Numbered from the stretch's first letter, positions 13,375 through 20,598 are shown. The stretch is DNA of 22,008 nt from Methanocorpusculum sp. (GCA_029987025.1 DALTWQ010000014.1:1-22008); one strand, 5' to 3'. Made by a program: numbers and translations. The notes: generated from the sequence alone by a model not told the origin.

Positions 13375-14712
13375 ATGGACAGAAACGCAGCAGAACGTAT
13401 CCGCGACTTTAAGGAAGTAGATTTAGGATTTACTGCAGACGAGGCGAGAGCTGAGGCCAAACGCTGTATCCAGTGCAAAAAGCCGTCATGTATTGCCGGA
13501 TGTCCTGTAGGAATCGATATTCCTGCATTCATCAGGGAAATCGCTGAAGGCTACTACAAAGACGCGGTCAGAATCATCAAAAAAGACAATATCTTACCGG
13601 CAATCTGCGGCAGAGTATGTCCGCAGGAGACTCAGTGTCAGGGCGCCTGTATTCTTGCAAAGAAAGGAAACCCGATATCAATAGGCCATCTCGAGCGTTT
13701 CGCCGCAGACGCTGAAGCAGAACATGAAGTCCCTGAAAAAGCAGCACCGACTGGAAAGAAGGTCGCTGTTGTCGGTTCCGGACCTGCAGGAATTACTGCA
13801 GCAGCAGAACTGTCCCGCTTAGGTCACGCTGTTACTGTTTTTGAATCTCTCCACGAAGCAGGAGGTGTACTCATGTACGGCATTCCGGCATTCCGTCTTC
13901 CCAAGGAAATCGTCAGAGAAGAACTTTCCACCGTCGAAAAACTCGGTGCGGAAATTAAAACAAACCATATTGCCGGCCGCTCTGTTCCGGTCGAAGAACT
14001 GCTCTCATACGATGCAGTCTTCTTAGGTTCAGGCGCAGGTCTTCCGTTCTTTATGGGAATCGAAGGCGAAAACCTTCCGGGCATCTACTCTGCAAACGAG
14101 TATCTTACCAGAATCAACTTAATGGGTGCAAACCGTTTCCCTGAAAATGACACGCCGGTCAAACTCGGTCTCAAAGTTGTCGTTGTCGGAGGAGGAAATG
14201 TAGCTATGGATGCTGCCCGTGTTGCCCGCAGAACAGGAGCTTCTGTTACACTGATGTACCGCAGAAGCGAAGCAGATATGCCGGCAAGACGTGATGAAGT
14301 CCGCCACGCAAAAGAGGAAGGAGTTGTCTTCATGACCGAGACCAACCCGGTTAAGTTCCTCGGCGAAAACAATGCAGTATGCGGCGTTGAAGCTGTCAAA
14401 ATGCAGCTCGGCGAAAAAGGTGCAGACGGAAGAAGTTCATTCTCGGTAATTGAGGGAAGCAACTTCACCGTGCCCGCTGATGTTGTCGTTGTCGCAATTG
14501 GTCAGGGTCCGAACCCGTTACTCTTACGTATGCTCCCCGGCCTTAAGCTGAACAAAAACGGCAGCATTGCAGTCGATGAAAACGGTCAGACTTCGATTCC
14601 GAAGGTCTACGCCGGCGGCGATGCAGCAACCGGTGCTGCAACGGTTATTCTTTCCATGGGAACTGCAAAGAAGGCAGCAAAAGCAATCGATGCAATGCTC
14701 AGGAGCGCTTAA
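13375..14712 (+). CDS. NfnB/SudA-type (GltA-like) flavoprotein subunit
   Basis: Large subunit of the same complex. The N-terminus carries the two 4Fe-4S binding sets: CIQCKKPSCIAGCP (31-44) and ICGRVCPQETQCQGAC. The FAD Rossmann motif is VVGSGPAGITAAAEL, and the NADP(H) Rossmann motif is VVVGGGNVAMDAARVARR, followed by MYRRSEADMPARRDEV and a C-terminal FAD contact VYAGGDAATGAATV. At 445 residues it matches NfnB and the small subunit of NADPH glutamate synthase, with which it is often confused. The adjacent NfnA-like partner and the absence of a glutamate synthase large subunit favour Nfn/Sud. The epimerase ATG follows directly after the TAA, with AGGAG seven nt before it, so the three genes are one operon. 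Confidence 0.92.
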   Translation: MDRNAAERIRDFKEVDLGFTADEARAEAKRCIQCKKPSCIAGCPVGIDIPAFIREIAEGYYKDAVRIIKKDNILPAICGRVCPQETQCQGACILAKKGNPISIGHLERFAADAEAEHEVPEKAAPTGKKVAVVGSGPAGITAAAELSRLGHAVTVFESLHEAGGVLMYGIPAFRLPKEIVREELSTVEKLGAEIKTNHIAGRSVPVEELLSYDAVFLGSGAGLPFFMGIEGENLPGIYSANEYLTRINLMGANRFPENDTPVKLGLKVVVVGGGNVAMDAARVARRTGASVTLMYRRSEADMPARRDEVRHAKEEGVVFMTETNPVKFLGENNAVCGVEAVKMQLGEKGADGRSSFSVIEGSNFTVPADVVVVAIGQGPNPLLLRMLPGLKLNKNGSIAVDENGQTSIPKVYAGGDAATGAATVILSMGTAKKAAKAIDAMLRSA

Positions 14713-15639
14713 ATGAAGTGCATTGTAACCGGCGGCGCGGGATTTATCGGATCAAATTTATGCGACCTGTTAGTTTCTCAGGGGCATGAGGTTGTTGTCA
14801 TTGATTCGATGGTCGCAGGCCGCGAGTCGAACCTCGAAACCATCAAATCAAAGATTACCTTCGTCAAAAAAGACCTCCTGGAAAACGGCTGGCAGCAGTA
14901 CTTCAAAGGAGCAGACCGCGTGTATCATATCGCAGCAGACCCGGATGTACGCGGTTCTGCCCGCAAATCCCGCGAGGTCTATGAGAACAATGTTACAGCC
15001 ACAGTCTGTGTTCTTGAGGCAATGAAGGAGTACAATGTAAAAGAGATTGTGTTCACCTCAACGTCCACGGTTTACGGCGAAGCATCGGTTATTCCGACAC
15101 CGGAGACATATGCTCCCATGATTCCTATTTCAATCTACGGAGCCTCCAAACTCGCCTGCGAAGCTATGATTTCATCCTATGCAGCAACCTACGGCTGGAA
15201 TGCATGGGTGTACCGTTTTGCAAATATTATTGGTCCGCGCAGCACCCACGGTGTTATCTATGATTTCGTGCAGAAACTCCGTGCGAATCCGAAGGAACTG
15301 GAGATTTTAGGCGACGGAAGCCAGGCAAAGTCCTACCTCTCTGTTGAGGAGTGCGTTAAAGCAGTCGTCTTTGCCCCGACTATCTCTCACGAGACCTTCA
15401 ACTTCTTTAACATCGGCTCAGAAGACTGGGTTTCAGTAAAACGCATTGCAGAGCTTGTTGTTGAAGAGATGGGGCTCAAAGGAGTCAATTTCAAGTTCAC
15501 CGGCGGGGACCGCGGATGGGTTGGAGACGTTCCGAAGATGCAGCTGTCTGTTGACAAACTCAAATCATTCGGATGGAATCCGGGCGTAACATCTGAAGAT
15601 GCGGTTCGTGCCGCAATCCGTGCAACTCTTGCGGAGTAA
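14713..15639 (+). CDS. NAD-dependent sugar-nucleotide epimerase/dehydratase (GalE-like, extended SDR)
   Basis: Extended short-chain dehydrogenase with the N-terminal NAD motif GGAGFIGSN (7-15), the SDR catalytic Ser/Thr region FTSTSTVYGE, and the active-site pair Tyr142-x3-Lys146 in YGASK. Members act on UDP- or dTDP-sugars, most often as UDP-glucose/galactose 4-epimerases in glycan or S-layer glycosylation. At 308 residues it is a little shorter than typical GalE, and substrate specificity cannot be read. It abuts the flavoprotein gene with no gap and uses AGGAG as ribosome-binding site. No glycosyltransferase is nearby, so the link to redox genes is puzzling or purely transcriptional. Confidence 0.9.
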   Translation: MKCIVTGGAGFIGSNLCDLLVSQGHEVVVIDSMVAGRESNLETIKSKITFVKKDLLENGWQQYFKGADRVYHIAADPDVRGSARKSREVYENNVTATVCVLEAMKEYNVKEIVFTSTSTVYGEASVIPTPETYAPMIPISIYGASKLACEAMISSYAATYGWNAWVYRFANIIGPRSTHGVIYDFVQKLRANPKELEILGDGSQAKSYLSVEECVKAVVFAPTISHETFNFFNIGSEDWVSVKRIAELVVEEMGLKGVNFKFTGGDRGWVGDVPKMQLSVDKLKSFGWNPGVTSEDAVRAAIRATLAE

Positions 15640-15648
15640 AAAACTCCA

Positions 15649-16254
15649 ATGTCTTTTTTGGTTACTGAAGAGTATCTGGACAAAGCAGTTGATACACTTG
15701 CCAGATCATTTGTGCACTACCCGTATCCGGGAGGTGCTGTTTCAGGCGACGAACGGCAGGAAAAAGTTCTTTCCATTATGTACGCGCTTGAACTCAAACG
15801 CGTCAGTTCATTCGGAGAAATCGTCTGCGACAGCAGCGAATGCAAAGGAACTGCTGTCTGGTGCAGAATGGGTAATTTAAACGAAGGAGCTGATGTTCTG
15901 AAACAGATTCGTGCCCTTTTTTCCTGTATGACCATACCGGAGATGATAAAAACAATACGCCGCTGTATGAGTATCGAGCGTGAAAGAGCCCGCCTGCATC
16001 TCTCTGATGATACCGTGTATCTGTACATCTTAGGAGTAGCCCCGGAATGTCAGGGAAAAGGGATTGGGTCTGCACTTGTCCGTGAAAAACTTGCAGAGTG
16101 CGACAGAGAGGGCTGCAGAGTCTATCTCGAAACAAATACGGAGCATAATGTCGGATACTACGGTTCGTTCGGGTTTTCGCTTGTTAAGAAAATCGTGGAA
16201 GAACACGGTGCATTTACGACATGGTATATGATTCGTGAACCGGTTAAAGAATAA
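15649..16254 (+). CDS. GNAT-family N-acetyltransferase, copy 1
   Basis: The acetyl-CoA loop LGVAPECQGKGIGSALVREKL (residues ~126-146) matches GNAT motif A (Q-x-x-G-x-G/A), followed by YLETNTEHNVGYYGSFGF, the motif B strand-helix of the family. The substrate is unknown. The protein (201 aa) is about 55% identical, by my hand alignment, to the next gene, so this is a tandem duplication. It starts 9 nt after the epimerase stop; GGAG around that stop can serve as ribosome-binding site and also pairs with CTCC just before the ATG, which may hide it. It belongs to the preceding operon. Confidence 0.9.
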   Translation: MSFLVTEEYLDKAVDTLARSFVHYPYPGGAVSGDERQEKVLSIMYALELKRVSSFGEIVCDSSECKGTAVWCRMGNLNEGADVLKQIRALFSCMTIPEMIKTIRRCMSIERERARLHLSDDTVYLYILGVAPECQGKGIGSALVREKLAECDREGCRVYLETNTEHNVGYYGSFGFSLVKKIVEEHGAFTTWYMIREPVKE

Positions 16255-16302
16255 TAGAAATCTATTTTATCCTTAAGCATCAATTAACAATCAGAATTAC
16301 AC
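16253..16302 (+). promoter_or_regulatory. Promoter block P1 before GNAT copy 2
   Basis: AATAGAAATCTATTTT (16253-16268, with ATAGA/TCTAT inverted arms) and GCATCAATTAACAA (16277-16290) precede the ATG at 16303. The same two blocks, in the same order and nearly the same spacing, precede the unrelated gene at 17650. CTATTTTAT (16262-16270) could be the TATA element, 35 nt before the ATG. The block starts within the last codons of GNAT copy 1, so copy 2 may be separately expressed. Confidence 0.6.
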
Positions 16303-16917
16303 ATGTCTGTTCCAGTTACCGACGAAATGCTTGAAAAAGCAGTTGATATCTTTGCCAGATCGTTTATAGACTATCCGTATCCGGGCGGCGTTATCCCTGA
16401 TGTAGAACGGCGCAGAAAAGCTCTTTCAATCATGTATTCAGAGATTCTGAAGGATATGAAAACCTATGCCGATATTGTTGCCGACAGCAGCGAATGCAAA
16501 GGTGTCGGTGTCTGGTGCAAAATGGGTGATTTAAAGGGTAATTTCCATATCGGAAGACACATCCGTGTCCTTTTATCCTGCATGAAATTACGCGAGATTG
16601 CAACCCTGATAAAACGCACCATACAAATCGAAGGGGAACGGGTCAAACAGAATCTCCCGGATGATACGGTCTATATGTGCTATTTAGGCGTCGCACCGGA
16701 GTGTCAGGGTCAGGGCATTGCATCAAAACTCATCCGCGAAAAACTCGCCGAGTGTGATGAGAAAGGACTTACCGCATATCTCGAAACCAACACCGAACAT
16801 AATGTCAAAATCTACAGCAAGTACGGCTTTGTCGAAATAAACAAAGTCGTCAATGAACGCGACGGATTTACGACCTGGTATATGATAAGAAAACCAGCTG
16901 CTGAACAGAAAAATTAA
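16303..16917 (+). CDS. GNAT-family N-acetyltransferase, copy 2
   Basis: This is a paralogue of the preceding gene, with matching N-terminus (MSxxVT, PYPGG), the shared DSSECKG segment, the acetyl-CoA loop LGVAPECQGQGIASKLIREKL, and the identical ending TTWYMIR. It has 204 residues. The N-terminal parts of the two copies differ more than the acetyl-CoA part, suggesting divergence in the acceptor site. Unlike copy 1 it is preceded by its own promoter block (P1), so the copies may be differently regulated. The acceptor is unknown. The gene ends 14 nt from a convergent lipoprotein gene. Confidence 0.9.
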   Translation: MSVPVTDEMLEKAVDIFARSFIDYPYPGGVIPDVERRRKALSIMYSEILKDMKTYADIVADSSECKGVGVWCKMGDLKGNFHIGRHIRVLLSCMKLREIATLIKRTIQIEGERVKQNLPDDTVYMCYLGVAPECQGQGIASKLIREKLAECDEKGLTAYLETNTEHNVKIYSKYGFVEINKVVNERDGFTTWYMIRKPAAEQKN

Positions 16918-16931
16918 GAAAGAACCGTGAT

Positions 16932-17546
16932 TCAGGATACTCTTCTGTAGATATCCCCGTCACGGTACAAAACCCCGTTTTCATACACAAGCGTGTCATC
17001 TTCTCCATCTTCGAAGAAGAATGTGTAGTATTTAGATCCTGTTTTCTTCCAGGTAAAGGACTTCATTTTTATTTTTTTCTTACCGTCTTTCAGCTGCTCA
17101 CCGTATCCGTCCCCGGAGATGAGAAGAGTCTTATCATCATTGGAATCAGTCAGTTCCCAGGTCCCGACAATAACAGAATCCTGAACCGGTTCCGCAGTTG
17201 TGTGCGGTTTTGCATTCGTACTTGTATAGACATGGCCGTCATGAACGAGACATCCGTCCCGGAGCGTCATAGTATCCACATCATAATCAGCAAATATAAG
17301 CGTGATGTACGGGCCGTTTTCTTCCCATTTCAGCGGTCTTTTCTTCGTTTCCATGCCGTACTCGGTTGTAATCTTACAGCCGGTGCCGTCGCTGTTGAGA
17401 TATACTGTCTGGACTTTGTCACCCTCATCATTAACCCATTTCTCAGCGCCCGGACTGACATTGTTTCCGTCTGATACACATCCGGCTGATATCAGAAATC
17501 CTGCGGCAAGCAGTGCAATGATGACCGGAATGAGGATTTTCTTCAT
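16932..17546 (-). CDS. Putative lipoprotein with two tandem beta-rich repeats
   Basis: The N-terminus MKKILIPVIIALLAAGFLISAGC is a signal peptide with Cys23 in a weak lipobox (SAGC), so the mature protein is probably lipid-anchored outside the cell. It holds two similar ~75-residue units, roughly 33-112 and 128-204. Each has a W-rich opening, alternating strands, a G-D/Y-G-x-x turn (NSDGTGC / SGDGYGE), a W-x-x-x-G-x-Y strand (LKWEENGPYITLIF / FTWKKTGSKYYTFFF) and a closing LVxDGxVY / LYRDGDIY. I do not recognise the family. The upstream ATG at 17567 would add seven residues, but TTGTATAG (17575-17568) lies about 25 nt before the ATG at 17546, favouring a leaderless start here (204 aa). It is divergent from the small gene at 17650. 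Confidence 0.8.
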   Translation of the reverse strand: MKKILIPVIIALLAAGFLISAGCVSDGNNVSPGAEKWVNDEGDKVQTVYLNSDGTGCKITTEYGMETKKRPLKWEENGPYITLIFADYDVDTMTLRDGCLVHDGHVYTSTNAKPHTTAEPVQDSVIVGTWELTDSNDDKTLLISGDGYGEQLKDGKKKIKMKSFTWKKTGSKYYTFFFEDGEDDTLVYENGVLYRDGDIYRRVS

Positions 17547-17567
17547 ACGTATCAATGAGTGTGCCAT

Positions 17568-17575
17568 CTATACAA
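17568..17575 (-). promoter_or_regulatory. TATA-like box of the lipoprotein gene
   Basis: Minus-strand TTGTATAG, centred about 25 nt before the ATG at 17546 and overlapping the alternative upstream ATG. It decides the start in favour of the internal methionine. Confidence 0.45.
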
Positions 17576-17604
17576 TGGTTTTGTTCTGCGGTTATGTCCG
17601 TCTG

Positions 17605-17649
17605 AATAGAAATCTATTTTTTCTTGCAGCATCAATTAACAAATCAGAT
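17605..17649 (+). promoter_or_regulatory. Promoter block P2, near-copy of P1
   Basis: AATAGAAATCTATTTT (17605-17620) and GCATCAATTAACAA (17628-17641) repeat the two blocks of P1, and both downstream genes begin ATGTCTG. The block sets the start of the next gene at 17650 rather than at a longer upstream frame. Because the genes it precedes are unrelated, the promoter itself appears duplicated or shared by a regulon. Confidence 0.6.
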
Positions 17650-18057
17650 ATGTCTGACATAGAAGACCTGCTCAAAGAAACCGATGTACTGCGTCTCCGT
17701 CACATCGAAGCGATGCGGAGGTGTTTCGGAAAAACAGTTGAAGAACCGGCTCCGACGAAAGATATAGTACAGCGGGTCCTGGTATGCGATGCAGCCGAAG
17801 GAGAAACGGCAATCACCGATTTTGGAGCACTGCTGAAACTTCTAAAGACCAACAAAAAGAATATGCAGCACCAGAGAAACAAATCCCTGGCGTATGCGAT
17901 GCGAAACGGCAAAGTAAATATTGAAAAAAGGGAAGAGTACTTCACAGGAAAAACAGATCTCGAGATAATTACCTATATCGAAGAAGAAACACGGGCAATT
18001 CTTGAGGAATACACAGGTCTTATCAAAAAAGTGAAACTGATGAAGAAAGCGGCCTGA
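17650..18057 (+). CDS. Hypothetical protein, 135 aa
   Basis: I do not recognise this protein. It is highly charged and probably mostly helical: an acidic start (MSDIEDLLKETDVLRLRHIEAMRRCF), a middle segment rich in Lys/Asn/Gln (LLKTNKKNMQHQRNKSLAYAMRNGK), and an acidic stretch (IEEETRAILEEY) before a basic tail (KKVKLMKKAA). There are no cysteine motifs, membrane segments or signal peptide. A longer in-frame reading from 17302 runs antisense through the lipoprotein gene and is discounted because promoter block P2 ends exactly at this ATG. It ends 10 nt from the stop of the convergent phosphopantetheinyl transferase. The shared promoter links it in regulation to GNAT copy 2. Confidence 0.75.
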   Translation: MSDIEDLLKETDVLRLRHIEAMRRCFGKTVEEPAPTKDIVQRVLVCDAAEGETAITDFGALLKLLKTNKKNMQHQRNKSLAYAMRNGKVNIEKREEYFTGKTDLEIITYIEEETRAILEEYTGLIKKVKLMKKAA

Positions 18058-18067
18058 TTTATCCTGC

Positions 18068-18772
18068 TTACTTCATCAGTCTCTCAATCACATCCTTAAA
18101 AGAAACCAGCCGCACCTCTTTTTCAAAACAGTTCTGAAGAGCACAGACCGTACAGGCGTACTCTTCATCAAATGCGTACTCGTGGAAAAACCACTGATTG
18201 GAATCCGCAGTCTGCTTTACGGAAATCACATCTCCGTCCGGAAAAATCTCGAAGTTCTTAAGCCCTAACGAAAGCCCGAGGCCGGTTGCTTTCATAAAAC
18301 TCTCCTTCATTGTCCAGAGGCGGAAAAACTGCTTTTTCTGTTCATCCGGTGTTTTTCGTGCAAGAATAGACTCATATTCGCCTGCGAAAAAGTACCGTCT
18401 GGCGACCGCAAAATCACATCTTGACAGTTTTTCCACATCGCAGCCGACAGCCGACGGGGCAAATGCACAGACTGCATACTTTCCTGAGTGGGACTGATTA
18501 AACTGAATCTCCGGGAGGTCTGCAAGATATGGTTTTTTCATCTCACCGTATCCGAACTTCAGATTCGCCGAATCAGCCCCCAGTCCGGCAAGTCCGAACT
18601 GCAAAAGAATCTCAACACCTAAGGAGCGGTATTTTCCTTCAGGAAACGTGAACCGGTCAGTCTTTGCCTTCCGCTCATCTGATACTGCAGCGTACGCTTT
18701 CGCGTACAAATCAGCATCAGAAAGCTCTGACACATCAGCGGCATAGAGGCGGACAGGAAAATCTTCTGTCAT
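18068..18772 (-). CDS. 4'-phosphopantetheinyl transferase, Sfp type
   Basis: The enzyme moves the phosphopantetheine arm of coenzyme A to a serine of a carrier protein. Family motifs are complete: FNQSHS (91-96), VGCDVEKL with Mg-binding Asp112 and Glu114, and WTMKESFMK with Trp153, Lys156, Glu157 and Lys161. The 234-residue pseudo-dimeric length identifies the Sfp rather than the short AcpS class. Archaea generally lack the bacterial fatty-acid synthase, so a carrier protein to be modified must exist elsewhere, for example a peptide or polyketide synthetase or a stand-alone carrier; none is in the window. The gene follows the hot-dog thioesterase by 21 nt and is likely its operon partner. 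Confidence 0.93.
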   Translation of the reverse strand: MTEDFPVRLYAADVSELSDADLYAKAYAAVSDERKAKTDRFTFPEGKYRSLGVEILLQFGLAGLGADSANLKFGYGEMKKPYLADLPEIQFNQSHSGKYAVCAFAPSAVGCDVEKLSRCDFAVARRYFFAGEYESILARKTPDEQKKQFFRLWTMKESFMKATGLGLSLGLKNFEIFPDGDVISVKQTADSNQWFFHEYAFDEEYACTVCALQNCFEKEVRLVSFKDVIERLMK

Positions 18773-18793
18773 TATACTGTTGATTAAACCGGC

Positions 18794-19204
18794 TTAGAGC
18801 ACCAGATACGATGCAGTTGTCCGGGAAAGGATTTTGCCTTCGGGAGAGCCTTCACGCACTTCAGCTTCGGCGAAGATTACTCTTCTTCCTTTCTTTGTGA
18901 TATGAGCGACCGCATAGACAACACCTTCTTTGATGCCTTTTAAGAACTCGGTTGTTTCAGAGATGGTTGCCGCATTTTCCGTATCGGCAAGTTCGGCGTG
19001 AACAGCCAGAGCAATAGCTTCATCGCCTAATATCGTATAGAATCCGCCCTGCAGAACGCCTGCTCCGTTGTGCAGTTTTTCTGTCACATTCATCTTTAAA
19101 ACCGCAGATGAATTGCCGTAGGATACCGGTTCGATGCCGAGCGTCATAAACGTGTTATTTGCGTATGCGCCTACTTTTGTTATCTTTTCAGGGTATGGAT
19201 GCAT
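18794..19204 (-). CDS. PaaI-type hot-dog fold thioesterase
   Basis: Single hot-dog domain of 136 residues, matching small acyl-CoA thioesterases of the PaaI/YdiI group. The signature reads LHNGAGVLQGGFYTILGDEAIALA: His45-Asn46-Gly47, Gln52-Gly53-Gly54 and Asp61-Glu62 lie in the positions of the active-site loop and helix, and VGAYANNTFMTLGIEPVSYG and VAHITKKGRRVIFAEAEV are typical neighbours. It would hydrolyse acyl- or aryl-CoA thioesters in the cytoplasm; the substrate is unknown. A TATA-like TTTATATT (19234-19227) is centred about 27 nt before the ATG, so it probably has its own leaderless promoter and carries the phosphopantetheinyl transferase along. Confidence 0.88.
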   Translation of the reverse strand: MHPYPEKITKVGAYANNTFMTLGIEPVSYGNSSAVLKMNVTEKLHNGAGVLQGGFYTILGDEAIALAVHAELADTENAATISETTEFLKGIKEGVVYAVAHITKKGRRVIFAEAEVREGSPEGKILSRTTASYLVL

Positions 19205-19226
19205 GGTTTATAATTCGGTCTCTGGA

Positions 19227-19234
19227 AATATAAA
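19227..19234 (-). promoter_or_regulatory. TATA-like box of the thioesterase-PPTase operon
   Basis: Minus-strand TTTATATT, about 27 nt before the ATG at 19204, in the 46-nt spacer after the permease gene. Confidence 0.5.
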
Positions 19235-19250
19235 TCAGCGGGTAGATGAC

Positions 19251-20573
19251 TCAGACCATCAGTCTGATGATGAAAAGAGCCGCGGCAAGAGCAGGAACTG
19301 CGATTAATACCCCGTACTTTACAAACGAAAGGTAGGAAAACTTTACCCCTGTGTCCCGCAGAATCCCCATCCACATAATGCCCGCAAGCGCTCCGAGCGG
19401 GGTTAATATCGCACAGAGGTTTGAGCCGGCAATGGATGCATAGAGGGCCGGCACTGCGGACGCTGCCGGAGCGCTCTGGATAACGAAGGCGAATAAGACA
19501 CTCATCGGAATGTTGTTGATGAGGTTTGCTGAAATAAACGAGGCGGCACCGTAGGTAAAGACTGCATCTCCGGCTGATAAAAGTTCTGCAAGCGACCCGG
19601 TAATGCCGCACTGGGATAAGGCGAGAACGATGGTAAACATCGAGATTACGAACGGCACAAACTGCCAGGGTACACGTTTTGCCGCGGACGCGAGTTCAGC
19701 AGGTCTTTTTCCGCGAACGAGTGACAGAACCAGGATGAACACGATAAGACTTACTGCCGCTGCAAGAGATATGAGCCACATGTCAAGACCAATAAGTGAT
19801 GATACGGCGAGAAGTATGGTACAGCCGAGTAAATGTATCAATCCTATGACAAGAGCCGGTTTATCAGATAAGAGAATCGCCGTCTCTTTTTCATCCAGCG
19901 GCTTAAGCGGGGTTGAGAGCGTCTTTCTGAAGATAAGAAACAGAATCAGAAACGCCGCGGCGGCTGAGACAAGAGCCGGCAGAAGCATTACAGCCGCGTA
20001 CTCTGCAAATCCGACCGAGTACATGGATGCGAGATAGATGTTTGTCGGATTTCCTATGACAAGCGCCATGCTCCAGGTATTTGCCGCGGCGAACTCAGCT
20101 AATACGTAAGGAACGGGATTGATTCCCGCGTACTTTGCGAAGTAGCAGATGAACGGAGTAAATGTCAGGATGATGACATCATTCGAGGTAAAGACGGTAA
20201 GGACAGATATTACTGCATAGAGGGCAAGAAAGAGTTTTATCTGCGAAGTTCCGGCCAGTTTTACGGTCATCTGTGCAAGGTAGCGGAAGAATGATATTTC
20301 GTCTAAGAACAGCGATAAAAATGACATCGCAAAGAACAGTACCAGAATTTTTATTGGATTTACGGCAGAGTCAGCGGTAAGTCCTTCTATAAGGGATGCG
20401 GGATTTATCAGCCCGGAAAAAAGAATAACAAGAGCGCCTGCAAGAGTTACTATCCAGTAGGTGTTGAGTGTGACACGCCCGATTCTGACCTTCGGTTTTA
20501 TGATGATGGCACAAATCATTGCCGCACAGGTCAGACCTGAGATGATAAGCAGAGCCGCTGCTGATGAATCCAT
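19251..20573 (-). CDS. ArsB/NhaD-type (ion transporter superfamily) membrane permease
   Basis: A polytopic membrane protein of 440 residues with about ten to twelve hydrophobic segments. Two inverted halves each carry the substrate loop of the ion transporter superfamily: TSNDVIILTFTPF with GNPTNIYLA in the first half, and ISANLINNIPMSVLF with GSNLCAILTPLGAL in the second. This pattern is shared by arsenite efflux (ArsB), Na+/H+ antiporters (NhaD) and related anion carriers. No arsR or arsA lies nearby, so arsenite is only one possibility and the substrate is open. GATATACA (20606-20599) is at leaderless distance. It may be its own unit, because the following thioesterase has its own TATA box. 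Confidence 0.88.
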   Translation of the reverse strand: MDSSAAALLIISGLTCAAMICAIIIKPKVRIGRVTLNTYWIVTLAGALVILFSGLINPASLIEGLTADSAVNPIKILVLFFAMSFLSLFLDEISFFRYLAQMTVKLAGTSQIKLFLALYAVISVLTVFTSNDVIILTFTPFICYFAKYAGINPVPYVLAEFAAANTWSMALVIGNPTNIYLASMYSVGFAEYAAVMLLPALVSAAAAFLILFLIFRKTLSTPLKPLDEKETAILLSDKPALVIGLIHLLGCTILLAVSSLIGLDMWLISLAAAVSLIVFILVLSLVRGKRPAELASAAKRVPWQFVPFVISMFTIVLALSQCGITGSLAELLSAGDAVFTYGAASFISANLINNIPMSVLFAFVIQSAPAASAVPALYASIAGSNLCAILTPLGALAGIMWMGILRDTGVKFSYLSFVKYGVLIAVPALAAALFIIRLMV

Positions 20574-20598
20574 TTGCTGGCTAAAGATTCGTTTTTAT

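Noticed and set aside
13375..14712. Naming the large flavoprotein as glutamate synthase small subunit
   Set aside because: Its neighbour is an NfnA/SudB-type subunit and no glutamate synthase large subunit is present; the Fe-S and Rossmann motifs are common to both families.
17302..17649. A 116-codon N-terminal extension of the small gene at 17650
   Set aside because: It runs antisense through the lipoprotein gene and across its promoter, and promoter block P2 ends exactly at the ATG at 17650.
19251..20573. Calling the permease an arsenite pump outright
   Set aside because: The superfamily motifs do not separate ArsB from NhaD and anion carriers, and no arsR, arsA or arsC is nearby.
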